A DNA stretch of 64,000 nt, taken from positions 930,001 to 994,000 of the forward strand of contig NZ_BNAG01000001.1 in assembly GCF_014653175.1 (NCBI RefSeq), given 5' to 3'. The DNA comes from Roseivirga thermotolerans. GTDB lineage: Bacteria; Bacteroidota; Bacteroidia; Cytophagales; Cyclobacteriaceae. Made by a program: the position numbers and the translations under genes. Below, in pieces: positions 1 through 10,308 of this stretch. The number at the start of each line of letters is the position of its first letter. Position 1 is the stretch's first letter. Below the pieces are notes generated by a model. It had not been told where the DNA came from. It saw nothing but the letters and a program-made list of their open reading frames with translations, and did no database searches.

Positions 1-966
1 GAGCAGTTTTTGGATGATTTGTTCCGTGGTTATTCCGTCTGCTTCGGCCTCATAGTTCAGTATAATTCTGTGGTTCAGAACATCGCTGGCTATTTCCTTA
101 ATATCTTCTGGCAACACATAGTCGCGTTGGTCAAAGAAGGCAATGGCTTTGGCTGCAAGGTTCAAGTTTATACTCGCTCTGGGCGATGCACCAAACTGCA
201 TGTAGTAGGCTTCATCATTCAGGCCGTAGTCTTTTGGCTTTCTGGTAGCAAATACCAACTCTATAATATAACGTTCGAGCGACTCGGAGATAGAGACCTG
301 GTTAACTTCGTCTCGAATGGAGAAAATATCTTCTTTCGTAAGTAGTGTTTCCAGCTGTGGTTGAAAACGCATGTTAGACATACGTCTCATTACTTCCAGC
401 TCCTCATCTTTAGAAGGGTAGTCAACCTTCACTTTCAGCATAAATCGGTCAATCTGTGCTTCCGGTAAGCTGTATGTTCCCTCTTGGTCCACCGGGTTCT
501 GAGTAGCTAATACAAGGAACGGGCGATCGAGCTTATAACTGCTCTCGCCAATGGTTACCGTTTTTTCCTGCATGGCCTCAAGCAGTGCCGACTGTACCTT
601 GGCGGGGGCACGGTTTACCTCATCGGCCAGAATTACGTTGGCAAAGATGGGGCCTTTCTTTACTTCAAACTCAGCCTTTTTTTGGTTGTATATCATGGTA
701 CCAATCAGATCGGCCGGCAACAAGTCAGGTGTAAACTGAATCCGCTGAAAGTCCAGGTGCAGAACATCGGCCAGCGTATTAACCGTAAGGGTTTTGGCTA
801 TACCGGGAACACCCTCTAGCAAAACGTGTCCGTTGGTAAAAAGCCCAACCATGAGACGGTTTACCATGTACTCCTGGCCCACCACTATTTTGCCTACTTC
901 AGAGGCAACACGTTTTATTTTTTCCTGATGCTCTTTTTTTAAATCGTTCGATACAACCTCTTCCAT
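1..966 (-). CDS. MoxR-family AAA+ ATPase (C-terminus cut by window edge)
   Basis: Reads leftwards from an ATG at 966 and stays open to base 1, giving 322 residues of a protein normally about 320-335 long, so little is missing. Visible motifs are the P-loop GVPGIAKT, a Walker B ILADEVNRAP, a sensor-like LATQNPVDQEGTYSLPEAQ segment and the arginine-containing QIDRFMLK. These are diagnostic of MoxR ATPases, cytoplasmic AAA+ chaperones that usually work with DUF58 and von Willebrand-A domain membrane proteins encoded downstream; those partners would lie outside the window. The product begins MEEVVSNDLKKEHQ. Family assignment is secure; the specific client is unknown. Confidence 0.93.
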   Translation of the reverse strand, partial: MEEVVSNDLKKEHQEKIKRVASEVGKIVVGQEYMVNRLMVGLFTNGHVLLEGVPGIAKTLTVNTLADVLHLDFQRIQFTPDLLPADLIGTMIYNQKKAEFEVKKGPIFANVILADEVNRAPAKVQSALLEAMQEKTVTIGESSYKLDRPFLVLATQNPVDQEGTYSLPEAQIDRFMLKVKVDYPSKDEELEVMRRMSNMRFQPQLETLLTKEDIFSIRDEVNQVSISESLERYIIELVFATRKPKDYGLNDEAYYMQFGASPRASINLNLAAKAIAFFDQRDYVLPEDIKEIASDVLNHRIILNYEAEADGITTEQIIQKLL

Positions 967-1424
967 GATATTAATACTTAATGCGCGCTAAAATAAAGAA
1001 ATACAATGAACCACCTACACTATACTTTATATGAGCGATAAATGTTGGTGTGCAGGAGGTAAAGCAGGGCAAATATGTGGGAAATTGAAAGTTAGTGCGG
1101 CTGATTCAGAAGCATTTAACAAGAATTAACAAGGTAAAAAAGTTGAAAAAAATTTTCAGGCAAAAGATTAAAATCGTTCTGCTACTTCCAAAATTAATGC
1201 AAGGCCTCAAGTGGTAAGGCTTTTGTCGTTCACATTTTAATTTCTGTTGGGCACTCTACGATACTCGTAATCTGGCCCGGGTAGTCACACGGTGCATACT
1301 TATTAAATTGAACTATTCTAAGTTAATGGTCTGCCGGATCGATGTTGCTATGTGTTTATAAATGGCTGATATTCATCTAATATAAGCTATAAATGAATAA
1401 AACTTTATAGCTGCTATTTTGTCG
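967..1424. other. Divergent intergenic region between moxR-type gene and giant adhesin gene
   Basis: 458 bp with no credible coding frame on either strand. It separates two divergently transcribed genes and must hold both promoters. I did not find an exact TAnnTTTG box in a convincing position; a degenerate CTATTTTG lies at about 1414-1421, just before the adhesin start. The stretch around 1130-1180 is A/T-rich with A-runs. Confidence 0.5.
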
Positions 1425-4400
1425 ATGACATCACCTAAACAGTTGCATAGTAGGATTATTTTGCTGCTCGTCATATTCATGGCGATGGCAATGCCCCGTT
1501 TACAGGCGCAGTGCACCAACCAGTGCCCGGTGATTACCAACGTGAACATTAACAGTTGTGAAGGGGTGATTACTATTAGTGTAACAGGCGATGGCCCCTT
1601 TACTTACAATTGGGTGGACAGCGGTGGTGGCACTGTAGGAAATTCTTTCATTGCCAGTGGCCTTGCCCCTGATGATTATACCGTAACCGTAACGGATAAT
1701 GATGGCGATGTGGTGACGGCAACATATACCGTAACCAATCCGCCCAATCTGGTGGGCTCCGTTTCGGTCAATGATGTGACCTGCCGTGGCGATTCGGATG
1801 CTCAGGTGGTTGTAACCATGTCGAATGGAAACCCGACTTATGATTGGGAGCTGTTCAATGGAGGCGGGGCGTCTATCCGAACCGGTTCGGCAGCGCCCTT
1901 TTCCAATGTCATAAACCTCAATGGTTTGGGAATTGGAAACTACACCCTTACCGTAACCGATGCCAACGGGTGTACGGGAGATATTACGTTTACCATTACA
2001 GAACCAGCCGATTTTTTAGGCTACTCGCTGGGAGCATCGACCGATGCCACCTGCTACAATTCAGCCGATGGTACACTTTCGGCTACGGGTACAGGCGGAT
2101 GGGGCAATTATGTATATCAATGGCTTAGGGTGTCTGATGGTGTGGTAGTGGGTAATTCTGCCACCGTTACAGGGCTGGCTCCGGGAGACTACCGACTGGT
2201 AATTACCGATAGGAACGGAACAGGGTGTACCATTTCTACTCCCATACAAACCATCAGTTCTCCGCCCGAGATTGTGGCCAGTGCTTCACTTACCGATGCC
2301 CTTTGCAACGGGTCTTCTAATGGGGCAATTGATCTTTCGGTTTCCGGAGGAGTGACCCCCTATAACTATAGCTGGTCTAATGGAGCAACCACCCAGGATA
2401 TTTCCGGCCTGGCGGCCGGAACTTATACCGTTACTATTACGGACAATGCAGGCTGTGCAATCAGTAGTTCTTTCACCCTTGGCGAACCGGCCAGTTTGGC
2501 CATTAATGCCAGTGTTACCCAAGTTGCCTGCTTTGGAGACGCTACGGGTGTGATAGAGAGCAACGTCAGTGGAGGTACGGCACCCTATTCTTATGTCTGG
2601 TCTACAGGGGCCACCTCCGCTGATATTTCTGGTTTGACTGCCGGAACTTATGATTTAACTGTAACCGATGCCAATGGCTGCTCTGTGACTCAAAATAATA
2701 TTACCGTTACAGAGCCTGTTGCTGCTTTGAGTAAGCAAAACCAAAGCCTCACAGATCCCTCTTGTGCCGGAGGCAATGATGGTTCAATAAGTATTACCAT
2801 GCAGGGCGGCACTGCGCCCTACTCCTACACCTGGTCTAACGGCAGCACGTCATCCACGGTCAGTAACCTTACAGCGGGTAATCATACCGTAACTGTAACC
2901 GATGCCAATGGGTGTACTTATACCGAAACGTTTACCCTTTCAGACCCTCCTTCAATTGCCGTATCTCCCTCCCTGACCCTGCCATCGTGCAATGGTGCTG
3001 CCGATGGTTCCATCACAGTGGTGGCATCGAATGGTACCGCTCCATATGTGTACAATTGGAATACAGGTGCTTCGGGTCAAACCATTAGCGGATTAACAGC
3101 AGGTACATATACCGTGACCGTAACTGATAATGGTGGGGCCGGTTGCACAGTAGTGGAAACCATTACTTTGGGAGAACCCGCCCCACTGGCAGACAATGCT
3201 ACCGTAAATGATGTGTCTTGCAATGGAGCAGCCGATGGTAGTATTTTCCTTTCCGTAACCGGAGGAACTGGGCCATATACTTATGCCTGGAGTAACGGAG
3301 CAACCGGTAACAATATAACCGGCCTTAACCCTGGTAATTACTCGGTGACGATTACTGATGCCAACGGTTGTGCGCTTACCGAAAATTATACCATCATAGA
3401 CCCGGCAGTGATGTCGGTAAGCTATACACAACAAGATATTTTGTGTAAGGGAGCCAGCACCGGAGCCATAGACATTACCCCGGCAGGTGGAACAGCCCCA
3501 TATACTTATCTCTGGTCTAATGGCAGCACAACCGAAGACCTTAACAACGTAGTGGCAGGAACATATACTGTCACCATCAAAGATGCTTCCAACTGCTCTT
3601 TGGGCTTAACTGTTACACTCACCGAACCGGCTACCGTTATGACCCTGTCAGGTGCTACCACAGACGCCACCTGTGCCGGGTCTGATAATGGAAGCATTGA
3701 CCTAACCATAACCGGAGGATCGGCCCCCTATACCTACAGCTGGAATACCGGAGCTACAACAGAAGACATTACCAATTTGGCTCCGGGAAATTACTCAGTG
3801 ACGGTTCAGGATGCCGTTGGCTGTATTAAGTCTATAGGCTTTACCATTGCTGAGCCAAGCCCGTTGGCAGCCAGTGAAACGGTAAATCAGATTTCGTGTC
3901 ATGGAGCTTCCGATGGATCGGTGGCTATGAATGTTTCCGGAGGAACAGGTCCTTACACATACGCCTGGGCCGATGATGGCAGTATAACAACAAAAGACAG
4001 AACAGGACTTGGTCCGGGGTTATATACCCTCACCATTACCGATGCCAGCGGATGTACACTGGTAGAGTCCTTTACAATATCAGAACCGGCAATGCTCAGT
4101 TCAACGGCAACACAGCTGAATGTTAGTTGTTTTGGTGAAAGTACGGGGTCAATCGATCTTTCGATAAGCGGAGGAACGACCCCGTATACTTTTTCCTGGT
4201 CCAACGGTGCACTAACTGAAGATCTCACCAATATTGGAGCAGGCAGTTATTCGGTGGTTATTACCGATGCCAATGGGTGCACTGAGTCTCGGTCTTTTAC
4301 CATCACTCAACCTTCGGCCCCGCTGACGGTAGGTAGTACTGTAGGCCAAATAACTTGCAACGGAGCTGCCGATGGAGCCATTAACCTGACAGTGAGTGGA

Positions 4401-7400
4401 GGTACTGCACCGTATAGTTTCAACTGGTCTAATGGAGCCACCACCGAAGATTTAAGCAGTCTGCCTGCTGGTAATTATACGGTATTAGTTACCGATAATT
4501 TAGGATGTACATATACCGAGACATTTACCATTACCGACCCACCGGTACTCAGCTTATCGGGCGTGGTTACCGATATTGACTGTAATGGTGCAGCCAATGG
4601 GGCTATAGATATAACCGTGGGAGGAGGGCAAGCTCCCTACTCCTTCGCCTGGAGCAATGGGGCAACTGCAGAAGACCTTTCCAACCTAACTCCCGGCAGT
4701 TATTCGGTTACCGTCTCAGATGCTCGTGGTTGTTCGGTTACTCAAAGCTTCAGCATTCAGCAACCAATGGCCCTCAGTTTGGGCTATACGCTTTCTCAGG
4801 TAAGCTGCTATGGTGGTTCTGATGGGAGCATTGATGTTTCTGTGGCCGGAGGCAGCGCACCTTATACCTATTCTTGGAACAACGGAGCGGCCACAGAAGA
4901 TCTCATCGGACTTACGGCAGGCAACTATACCCTCACTGTTATTGACAACAACGGTTGTAGCTATGTGGAAACCATTGCTATAACCGAGCCCTCTGCCCCC
5001 TTAAGTACCACCACTACTGTGGCCGATATTAGCTGTTTTGGGGGTAGCGATGGCAGTATTGAGCTTAATCCGGCAGGAGGTACAGCACCATATACTTATG
5101 CCTGGAGCAATGGAGCAAACACCAAAAATATTTCAGGACTTAGCGATGGCAATTATCAGGTAACCATTACTGATGCCAATGGATGTTTTATTCAGGAAAC
5201 CTACACCATTAACATGCCTCCGGCCCTCCTGGTTAGTGCCAGCCAAACCAATATTTTGTGCCATGGCGATGCTGCAGGTGCAATTGACCTTAGTGTAACA
5301 GGGGGTACGGGAACATATAGTTTTACCTGGAGCAACGGAGCGACCACAGAAGATCTCACCGGACTTACGGCAGGCACTTATCAGGTAACCATTACCGATG
5401 CCGCAGGCTGTAGCCTAACCCGCTCCTTTACCATTACGCAACCGTTGGCCATCACCGTGACGGAAAACGTTCAAAATGTTTCGTGTTTTGGCCTTAGCGA
5501 TGGTTTCATAGATCTTTCAGTGACAGGCGGAATAGCCCCCTATACTTACCTGTGGAATACCGGGGCCACCACCCAAGACTTGTTCAACATTTCCGGAGGC
5601 AATTACAGTGTTACCATTACCGATGCCAATGGATGTTCTACCATTAGAAACTATTCGATTGCCGAGCCTTCCAGTGCCCTGGCAGTGACCGGGGCAGTAA
5701 CCGATGAGTCTTGCTTTGGTGACGGGCAGGGGGCCATTGCCCTTACCATAACAGGAGGTACAGCACCCTATACCTACTCATGGAATCACGGGCCGGGAAC
5801 CAAAGATGTAGCCGGGCTTTCAAGAGGCACTTATCAGGTAACCGTAACAGATAACAATGGCTGTAGCTTGACTACCGACTTTACGGTGGGCGGACCAAAC
5901 GCACTCCAGTTATCGGCCAGTGTATTGCCTGTGGACTGTAACGGAGCAGCCAATGGGAGTATTGATGTTTCCGTGACCGGAGGAGTTGCCCCATATACCT
6001 ATAATTGGAGCAATGACTCAACCGATCAAGACCTTAGTAATCTGGCTCCCGGTACATATTCGTTGACGCTAACCGATGCCAATGGATGCAGTACTTTCGG
6101 AAGCTGGTCTATTACGCAACCCCTGGCTCTTTCCATTGGAGAAATAGTTACCGATGTAAGTTGCTTTGGCGCCTCGGACGGAGCCATTGATTTGTCGGTT
6201 TCGGGAGGAATTGCTCCATACACCTACTCCTGGTCTCACGGAGCCACTTCTCAAGATGTTACAGGCTTGTCGGGAGGCAACTACTCCGTTACCATAACCG
6301 ATGCCAACGGTTGTTCAACCGTAAAGAATTATACCATTGCCGAACCGGCCGCAGCTTTAAACATAAATGCCTCCATTACCGATGAACTTTGCTTTGGAGA
6401 TGGCCAGGGAGCCATTAGCCTTAATGTTAGTGGAGGAACTGCTCCTTATAACTATAGTTGGAATCAAGGATCTACTTCCAAAGATTTAAGTGGCCTGGCT
6501 CAAGGTACTTATCAGGTAGTGGTAACTGATAGCAAAGGCTGCACCGTTTCAGGTACATATACTGTAGGCGGTCCCGCAGTTTTGGCGGTAAGCGGTACAA
6601 CATCGAACATTAGCTGCTATGGAGCGGCCGATGGAGTAATAGACATTGAGGTCAGCGGAGGCACTTTGCCATATACTTTCGCGTGGGGCCATGGCGAAAC
6701 CTCCGAAGACCTCAGTAATTTAAACCCGGGAAATTACACCGTGCTAATTACGGATGCCAATGGATGTTCAGTAAATAAAACATTCAGTATTTCTCAGCCA
6801 CTGGCTATGAATATTGGCTTCTCTGCAACCAATGTCACTTGCTTTGGAGCAAGCGATGGTGCCATAGCCCTGAATGTGAGCGGAGGAACCCTTCCTTACA
6901 CCTACTCATGGTCTAATGGGGCCTCCACGCGCAACCTGAACAACTTGTCGGGAGGCACTTACCAGGTAATTGTAACGGATGCCATGGGATGTACACTGTC
7001 TCAGAATGTAACGGTTGGCGAGCCTGCAGCGGCCCTCAGCCTGAGTGCCGTGGTGAGCGATGAACTTTGTTTTGGCGATGGTCAGGGAGCTATAGACCTA
7101 TCAGTTACGGGAGGAACAGGCCCTTATGCATACAGCTGGAATAACGGATCCTCTACTCAGGATATTGTGGGGCTGGAAAGTGGAGATTATCAGGTAACCG
7201 TAACTGACAAAAACGGCTGTATGGTCAGCGCGGTATATACGGTTGGCAGCCCCGATCAATTGGCCATTTCGGCCAGTGTTAGCCCAATTTCATGCAGAGG
7301 TGAGGGCGATGGAGCAGTCGATGTGACCGTGAGTGGTGGAGTGGCACCTTATACTTATGCCTGGAACCATGGTGCTACTACAGAAGACATTTCGGGGCTT

Positions 7401-10301
7401 GCCCCGGGAACCTATCAATTAACCATAACCGATGCCAACGGGTGTACCTCTTCAGCTTCATGGCAGCTTACTGAACCCCTACCGCTCACCATAAATCAGG
7501 TAACCTCCCATGTGTCTTGTTTTGGTGCCAACGATGGAGGGGTGAGCTTGAGCGTTTCGGGAGGAACTTTGCCATACAGCTACTCCTGGAACAATGGTGC
7601 TACTACCCGAGACATAAGCAATCTGGCCGGGGGCACCTATGAAGTAACAGTTACCGATGCCAGGGGCTGCGAACAACAACTACAGGTGGTGGTACAGGCT
7701 CCCTCTGCTGAACTGTCGGCCACGGCCACCATTACCGATGCATTTTGTAATTCGCAGCCGGGAGGTAGGATTCAATTGGCGGTGTCAGGCGGTACTGCGC
7801 CCTATAGCTATGCCTGGTCCAATGGTTCGGCACAGCGCGATGTAAGCGGACTTTTTGCAGGAACGTATTCCGTAACCATAACCGATGCGCGAGGGTGCTC
7901 CATTCAGCAAAACTATGAAGTTGAAGACCCTGAGCCCCTCAATTTGTCGTTCGATGTAACCAACTCTTCTTGTTTGGGCGACAATGACGGAGCCATAAGA
8001 GTTACCCCAACGGGAGGTACTGCCCCTTATAGTTACGTATGGTCTAACGGAAGCACCAGTAAAGACCTGGTCAATGTGTCCGGAGGAACTTACAATGTAA
8101 CCCTTACTGATGCCAACGGGTGTTCTATAACCCGAAGTGTGGAAGTGGCCGATTCGGAAAATCTGACGGTGACCGTTCAGAAATTCGATGTGTTATGTAA
8201 GGGTGAGGCAACCGGACAAATATTTCTGGATGCCAACGGAGGAAGTGGAAATTATAGCTTCTCCTGGTCTCACGGAGCCACCCAGCCCGATCTTACAGGT
8301 CTGAAGGCCGGGGTATATGAGGCTACGGTTTCGGACGATGGGGGCTGCTCAACCACGGTCACGGTGGTTATTTCCGAACCGGCCGAAAACCTCTCTGTGC
8401 AACTCACAGGCTATAATGATCTACTCTGTTTTGGTGATGAATCGGGGAGTATGCGAGCCCTTGTCAATGGAGGTGTAGCGCCATATACCTACCTGTGGAG
8501 CACAGGAGCAAGAACAGCACAAATCAATACACTCAAAGCTGGTGAATATACCGTGACGGTTACCGATGCTAATGGTTGTATTGTTCAGGCCCGTGCCCAA
8601 ATAGGCCAGCCCGACAAGCCCATCACCATCAAAGCCCAAGGCAAGTTTAACCTAAACTGTAAGGGAGACAATGACGGACGCATAGTAATCGATGTAGAGG
8701 GAGGTACCGGCTTGTATAGTTTTATTTGGAGTACGGGAGCCACCACTTCTTCGATAGAAAATCTCAAAGTAGGCGATTATACGGTGAGGGTACGCGATGA
8801 GAATGGTTGCGTTCAGGAGCGCGTTTTTAGCATTACGGAACCGGAAGAGCTTTCGCTGGAAGATGCCATTGTAAACGAAAGTCAGTGCTATGACGATAGA
8901 AATGGCAGCATTGTACTCAACATTAAAGGAGGAGTGGAGCCTTACTCTTATCAATGGTCTACCGGAGCCACTACCAAAAACCTGTTGGGCATAAGCTCTG
9001 GAGATTACACTGTACTGGTTACGGATGCCAATGGCTGTCAGGTGCAGGGCAATTATACCCTGGCCGATCCTGCGCTCTTCCGAATTCAACCGGAGGTTAA
9101 GGAAATTAGCTGCTTGGGGGCAAACGATGCGTCCATTTCGCTCAATATTGAAGGCGGTATAGAACCACTAGCCATTCGCTGGAGCACAGGGCATTCTTCC
9201 GAAACCATAAGCAACCTTGGGCCGGGTCAGTACAATGTGTTGGTAACCGATGAGAAAGGCTGTACCATTCAACAAACCTTTAACATTATTGAGCCGCTAG
9301 CCCTCACGCTGGATGCCTACATTGAAGATGCTACCCGTTGCAACGACCCGCAGAGTGGCAGGGTAAACGTAATTGTTTCAGGTGGCACGGGGCCATACAC
9401 CTATCATTGGTCCAACGGAGAGCGGAGTTCTGAAATTACCGATGTATTTCCCGGAACCTACGTGGTTACAGTAAAAGACCGTAACGGATGTGAGGCTCAG
9501 GGCACTTATACCGTATTGCAGCCGGAGCCATTGCAAATTGGTTTTAGTACCGAACCATACATCGATTGTCAGAACCGTGTAGCAGGCCTGCTGGTAAAGG
9601 CCAAGGTTAAAGGAGGTGTAGGGAATTACCGCTACGAATGGTCTCGTGGAAATAGTACCAACGATGAAGTGCTAATGACCGAACCGGGCAGACTGACCAT
9701 TGAAGTTTATGATGGCCGGGGCTGTTTCCAGCAAAATGCCATAGATATTGATGTGCCAGAGCTTGGTCTTGCCGACTTTGAATACAAAGCAGAATCTATA
9801 GATAAAACGGGCGATCTGGCCGTAAACGATCCGGTAAGCTTCTTCGATCTTTCGGAAGGCGAGGTAATTGATTGGTACTGGGATTTTGGCGATGGCTTCG
9901 ATTCGGACGAAATAGATCCCATTCATACTTACGATGCGCCAGGCACCTACACCGTAAAACTCACAGTGACCGACCGGACCGGTTGCCAGACAGAAAAAAC
10001 CACACTGCTAAAGATTACGGAGGGTTACAGAATAATAATTCCTAATGCCTTTACTCCCAATGGAGATGGAAACAACGACTTCTTTAGGCCAAGAATGCTG
10101 GGTATGACCAAGGCCCGCCTGATTATCTATAACACATGGGGAGAGGTGATCTTTAGTACCGATGACATTGAAACCAAGGGCTGGGATGGCACCATTAATG
10201 GTCGGCAGGCCGAAAATGGAAACTATGTATACAAAATAATAGGGGTGAGTTTTAACGGGCTTCCGGTAGAGCGCGAGGGCATTTTTGCTCTCATTAAATA
10301 G
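1425..10301 (+). CDS. Giant SprB-repeat cell-surface adhesin with PKD and type-B type IX sorting domain
   Basis: A 2958-residue exported protein. The open frame extends to a TTG at 1419, but ATG 1425 gives a clean signal peptide (MTSPKQLHSRIILLLVIFMA, cleavage after RLQAQ). From about residue 35 to 2780 there are about 36 tandem SprB-type repeats of 70-79 residues, each with a SCxGxxDGxI opening, a GGTxPYxYxW core and a DANGC close; the two cysteines per repeat could form disulfides. A PKD domain follows (about 2785-2870, with WDFGDG), then a gliding-associated C-terminal domain (about 2872-2958, opening IPNAFTPNGDGNNDFF), the known type-B signal for type IX secretion. SprB of Flavobacterium is the mobile adhesin of gliding; a surface adhesin or filament role here is inferred. 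The PorP/SprF gene immediately downstream supports type IX export. Confidence 0.93.
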   Translation: MTSPKQLHSRIILLLVIFMAMAMPRLQAQCTNQCPVITNVNINSCEGVITISVTGDGPFTYNWVDSGGGTVGNSFIASGLAPDDYTVTVTDNDGDVVTATYTVTNPPNLVGSVSVNDVTCRGDSDAQVVVTMSNGNPTYDWELFNGGGASIRTGSAAPFSNVINLNGLGIGNYTLTVTDANGCTGDITFTITEPADFLGYSLGASTDATCYNSADGTLSATGTGGWGNYVYQWLRVSDGVVVGNSATVTGLAPGDYRLVITDRNGTGCTISTPIQTISSPPEIVASASLTDALCNGSSNGAIDLSVSGGVTPYNYSWSNGATTQDISGLAAGTYTVTITDNAGCAISSSFTLGEPASLAINASVTQVACFGDATGVIESNVSGGTAPYSYVWSTGATSADISGLTAGTYDLTVTDANGCSVTQNNITVTEPVAALSKQNQSLTDPSCAGGNDGSISITMQGGTAPYSYTWSNGSTSSTVSNLTAGNHTVTVTDANGCTYTETFTLSDPPSIAVSPSLTLPSCNGAADGSITVVASNGTAPYVYNWNTGASGQTISGLTAGTYTVTVTDNGGAGCTVVETITLGEPAPLADNATVNDVSCNGAADGSIFLSVTGGTGPYTYAWSNGATGNNITGLNPGNYSVTITDANGCALTENYTIIDPAVMSVSYTQQDILCKGASTGAIDITPAGGTAPYTYLWSNGSTTEDLNNVVAGTYTVTIKDASNCSLGLTVTLTEPATVMTLSGATTDATCAGSDNGSIDLTITGGSAPYTYSWNTGATTEDITNLAPGNYSVTVQDAVGCIKSIGFTIAEPSPLAASETVNQISCHGASDGSVAMNVSGGTGPYTYAWADDGSITTKDRTGLGPGLYTLTITDASGCTLVESFTISEPAMLSSTATQLNVSCFGESTGSIDLSISGGTTPYTFSWSNGALTEDLTNIGAGSYSVVITDANGCTESRSFTITQPSAPLTVGSTVGQITCNGAADGAINLTVSGGTAPYSFNWSNGATTEDLSSLPAGNYTVLVTDNLGCTYTETFTITDPPVLSLSGVVTDIDCNGAANGAIDITVGGGQAPYSFAWSNGATAEDLSNLTPGSYSVTVSDARGCSVTQSFSIQQPMALSLGYTLSQVSCYGGSDGSIDVSVAGGSAPYTYSWNNGAATEDLIGLTAGNYTLTVIDNNGCSYVETIAITEPSAPLSTTTTVADISCFGGSDGSIELNPAGGTAPYTYAWSNGANTKNISGLSDGNYQVTITDANGCFIQETYTINMPPALLVSASQTNILCHGDAAGAIDLSVTGGTGTYSFTWSNGATTEDLTGLTAGTYQVTITDAAGCSLTRSFTITQPLAITVTENVQNVSCFGLSDGFIDLSVTGGIAPYTYLWNTGATTQDLFNISGGNYSVTITDANGCSTIRNYSIAEPSSALAVTGAVTDESCFGDGQGAIALTITGGTAPYTYSWNHGPGTKDVAGLSRGTYQVTVTDNNGCSLTTDFTVGGPNALQLSASVLPVDCNGAANGSIDVSVTGGVAPYTYNWSNDSTDQDLSNLAPGTYSLTLTDANGCSTFGSWSITQPLALSIGEIVTDVSCFGASDGAIDLSVSGGIAPYTYSWSHGATSQDVTGLSGGNYSVTITDANGCSTVKNYTIAEPAAALNINASITDELCFGDGQGAISLNVSGGTAPYNYSWNQGSTSKDLSGLAQGTYQVVVTDSKGCTVSGTYTVGGPAVLAVSGTTSNISCYGAADGVIDIEVSGGTLPYTFAWGHGETSEDLSNLNPGNYTVLITDANGCSVNKTFSISQPLAMNIGFSATNVTCFGASDGAIALNVSGGTLPYTYSWSNGASTRNLNNLSGGTYQVIVTDAMGCTLSQNVTVGEPAAALSLSAVVSDELCFGDGQGAIDLSVTGGTGPYAYSWNNGSSTQDIVGLESGDYQVTVTDKNGCMVSAVYTVGSPDQLAISASVSPISCRGEGDGAVDVTVSGGVAPYTYAWNHGATTEDISGLAPGTYQLTITDANGCTSSASWQLTEPLPLTINQVTSHVSCFGANDGGVSLSVSGGTLPYSYSWNNGATTRDISNLAGGTYEVTVTDARGCEQQLQVVVQAPSAELSATATITDAFCNSQPGGRIQLAVSGGTAPYSYAWSNGSAQRDVSGLFAGTYSVTITDARGCSIQQNYEVEDPEPLNLSFDVTNSSCLGDNDGAIRVTPTGGTAPYSYVWSNGSTSKDLVNVSGGTYNVTLTDANGCSITRSVEVADSENLTVTVQKFDVLCKGEATGQIFLDANGGSGNYSFSWSHGATQPDLTGLKAGVYEATVSDDGGCSTTVTVVISEPAENLSVQLTGYNDLLCFGDESGSMRALVNGGVAPYTYLWSTGARTAQINTLKAGEYTVTVTDANGCIVQARAQIGQPDKPITIKAQGKFNLNCKGDNDGRIVIDVEGGTGLYSFIWSTGATTSSIENLKVGDYTVRVRDENGCVQERVFSITEPEELSLEDAIVNESQCYDDRNGSIVLNIKGGVEPYSYQWSTGATTKNLLGISSGDYTVLVTDANGCQVQGNYTLADPALFRIQPEVKEISCLGANDASISLNIEGGIEPLAIRWSTGHSSETISNLGPGQYNVLVTDEKGCTIQQTFNIIEPLALTLDAYIEDATRCNDPQSGRVNVIVSGGTGPYTYHWSNGERSSEITDVFPGTYVVTVKDRNGCEAQGTYTVLQPEPLQIGFSTEPYIDCQNRVAGLLVKAKVKGGVGNYRYEWSRGNSTNDEVLMTEPGRLTIEVYDGRGCFQQNAIDIDVPELGLADFEYKAESIDKTGDLAVNDPVSFFDLSEGEVIDWYWDFGDGFDSDEIDPIHTYDAPGTYTVKLTVTDRTGCQTEKTTLLKITEGYRIIIPNAFTPNGDGNNDFFRPRMLGMTKARLIIYNTWGEVIFSTDDIETKGWDGTINGRQAENGNYVYKIIGVSFNGLPVEREGIFALIK
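1530..9755 (+). repeat. About 36 tandem SprB-type protein repeats (about 225 bp each)
   Basis: Counted by eye from successive GG(T/V/I)xPYxYxW cores. Repeats at the two ends (before about 2280 and after about 8900) are more divergent, while the central ones are very similar, as expected of expansion from the middle. The repetitive codons also produce many long spurious antisense frames across this gene. Confidence 0.85.
4356..7748 (+). repeat. Three-repeat superunit with exact 678-bp period inside the adhesin gene
   Basis: The first cysteine codon of every third repeat lies at 4356, 5034, 5712, 6390, 7068 and 7746: five successive intervals of exactly 678 bp (226 codons). A second phase shows the same spacing at 5484, 6162, 6840 and 7518. 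Superunits share diagnostic variants, for example CFGDGQGAI at 5712, 6390 and 7068, and a two-residue-longer PSAxL-type linker before each of these repeats. Outside this block the spacing drifts (684 bp before, 681 bp after). Confidence 0.85.
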
Positions 10302-10308
10302 TGAGTAT

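Noticed and set aside
2061-9089. Many antisense open frames of 60-145 codons across the giant adhesin gene
   Set aside because: They arise from the biased, repeated codons of the SprB repeats on the plus strand; none has a signal, domain or sensible start.
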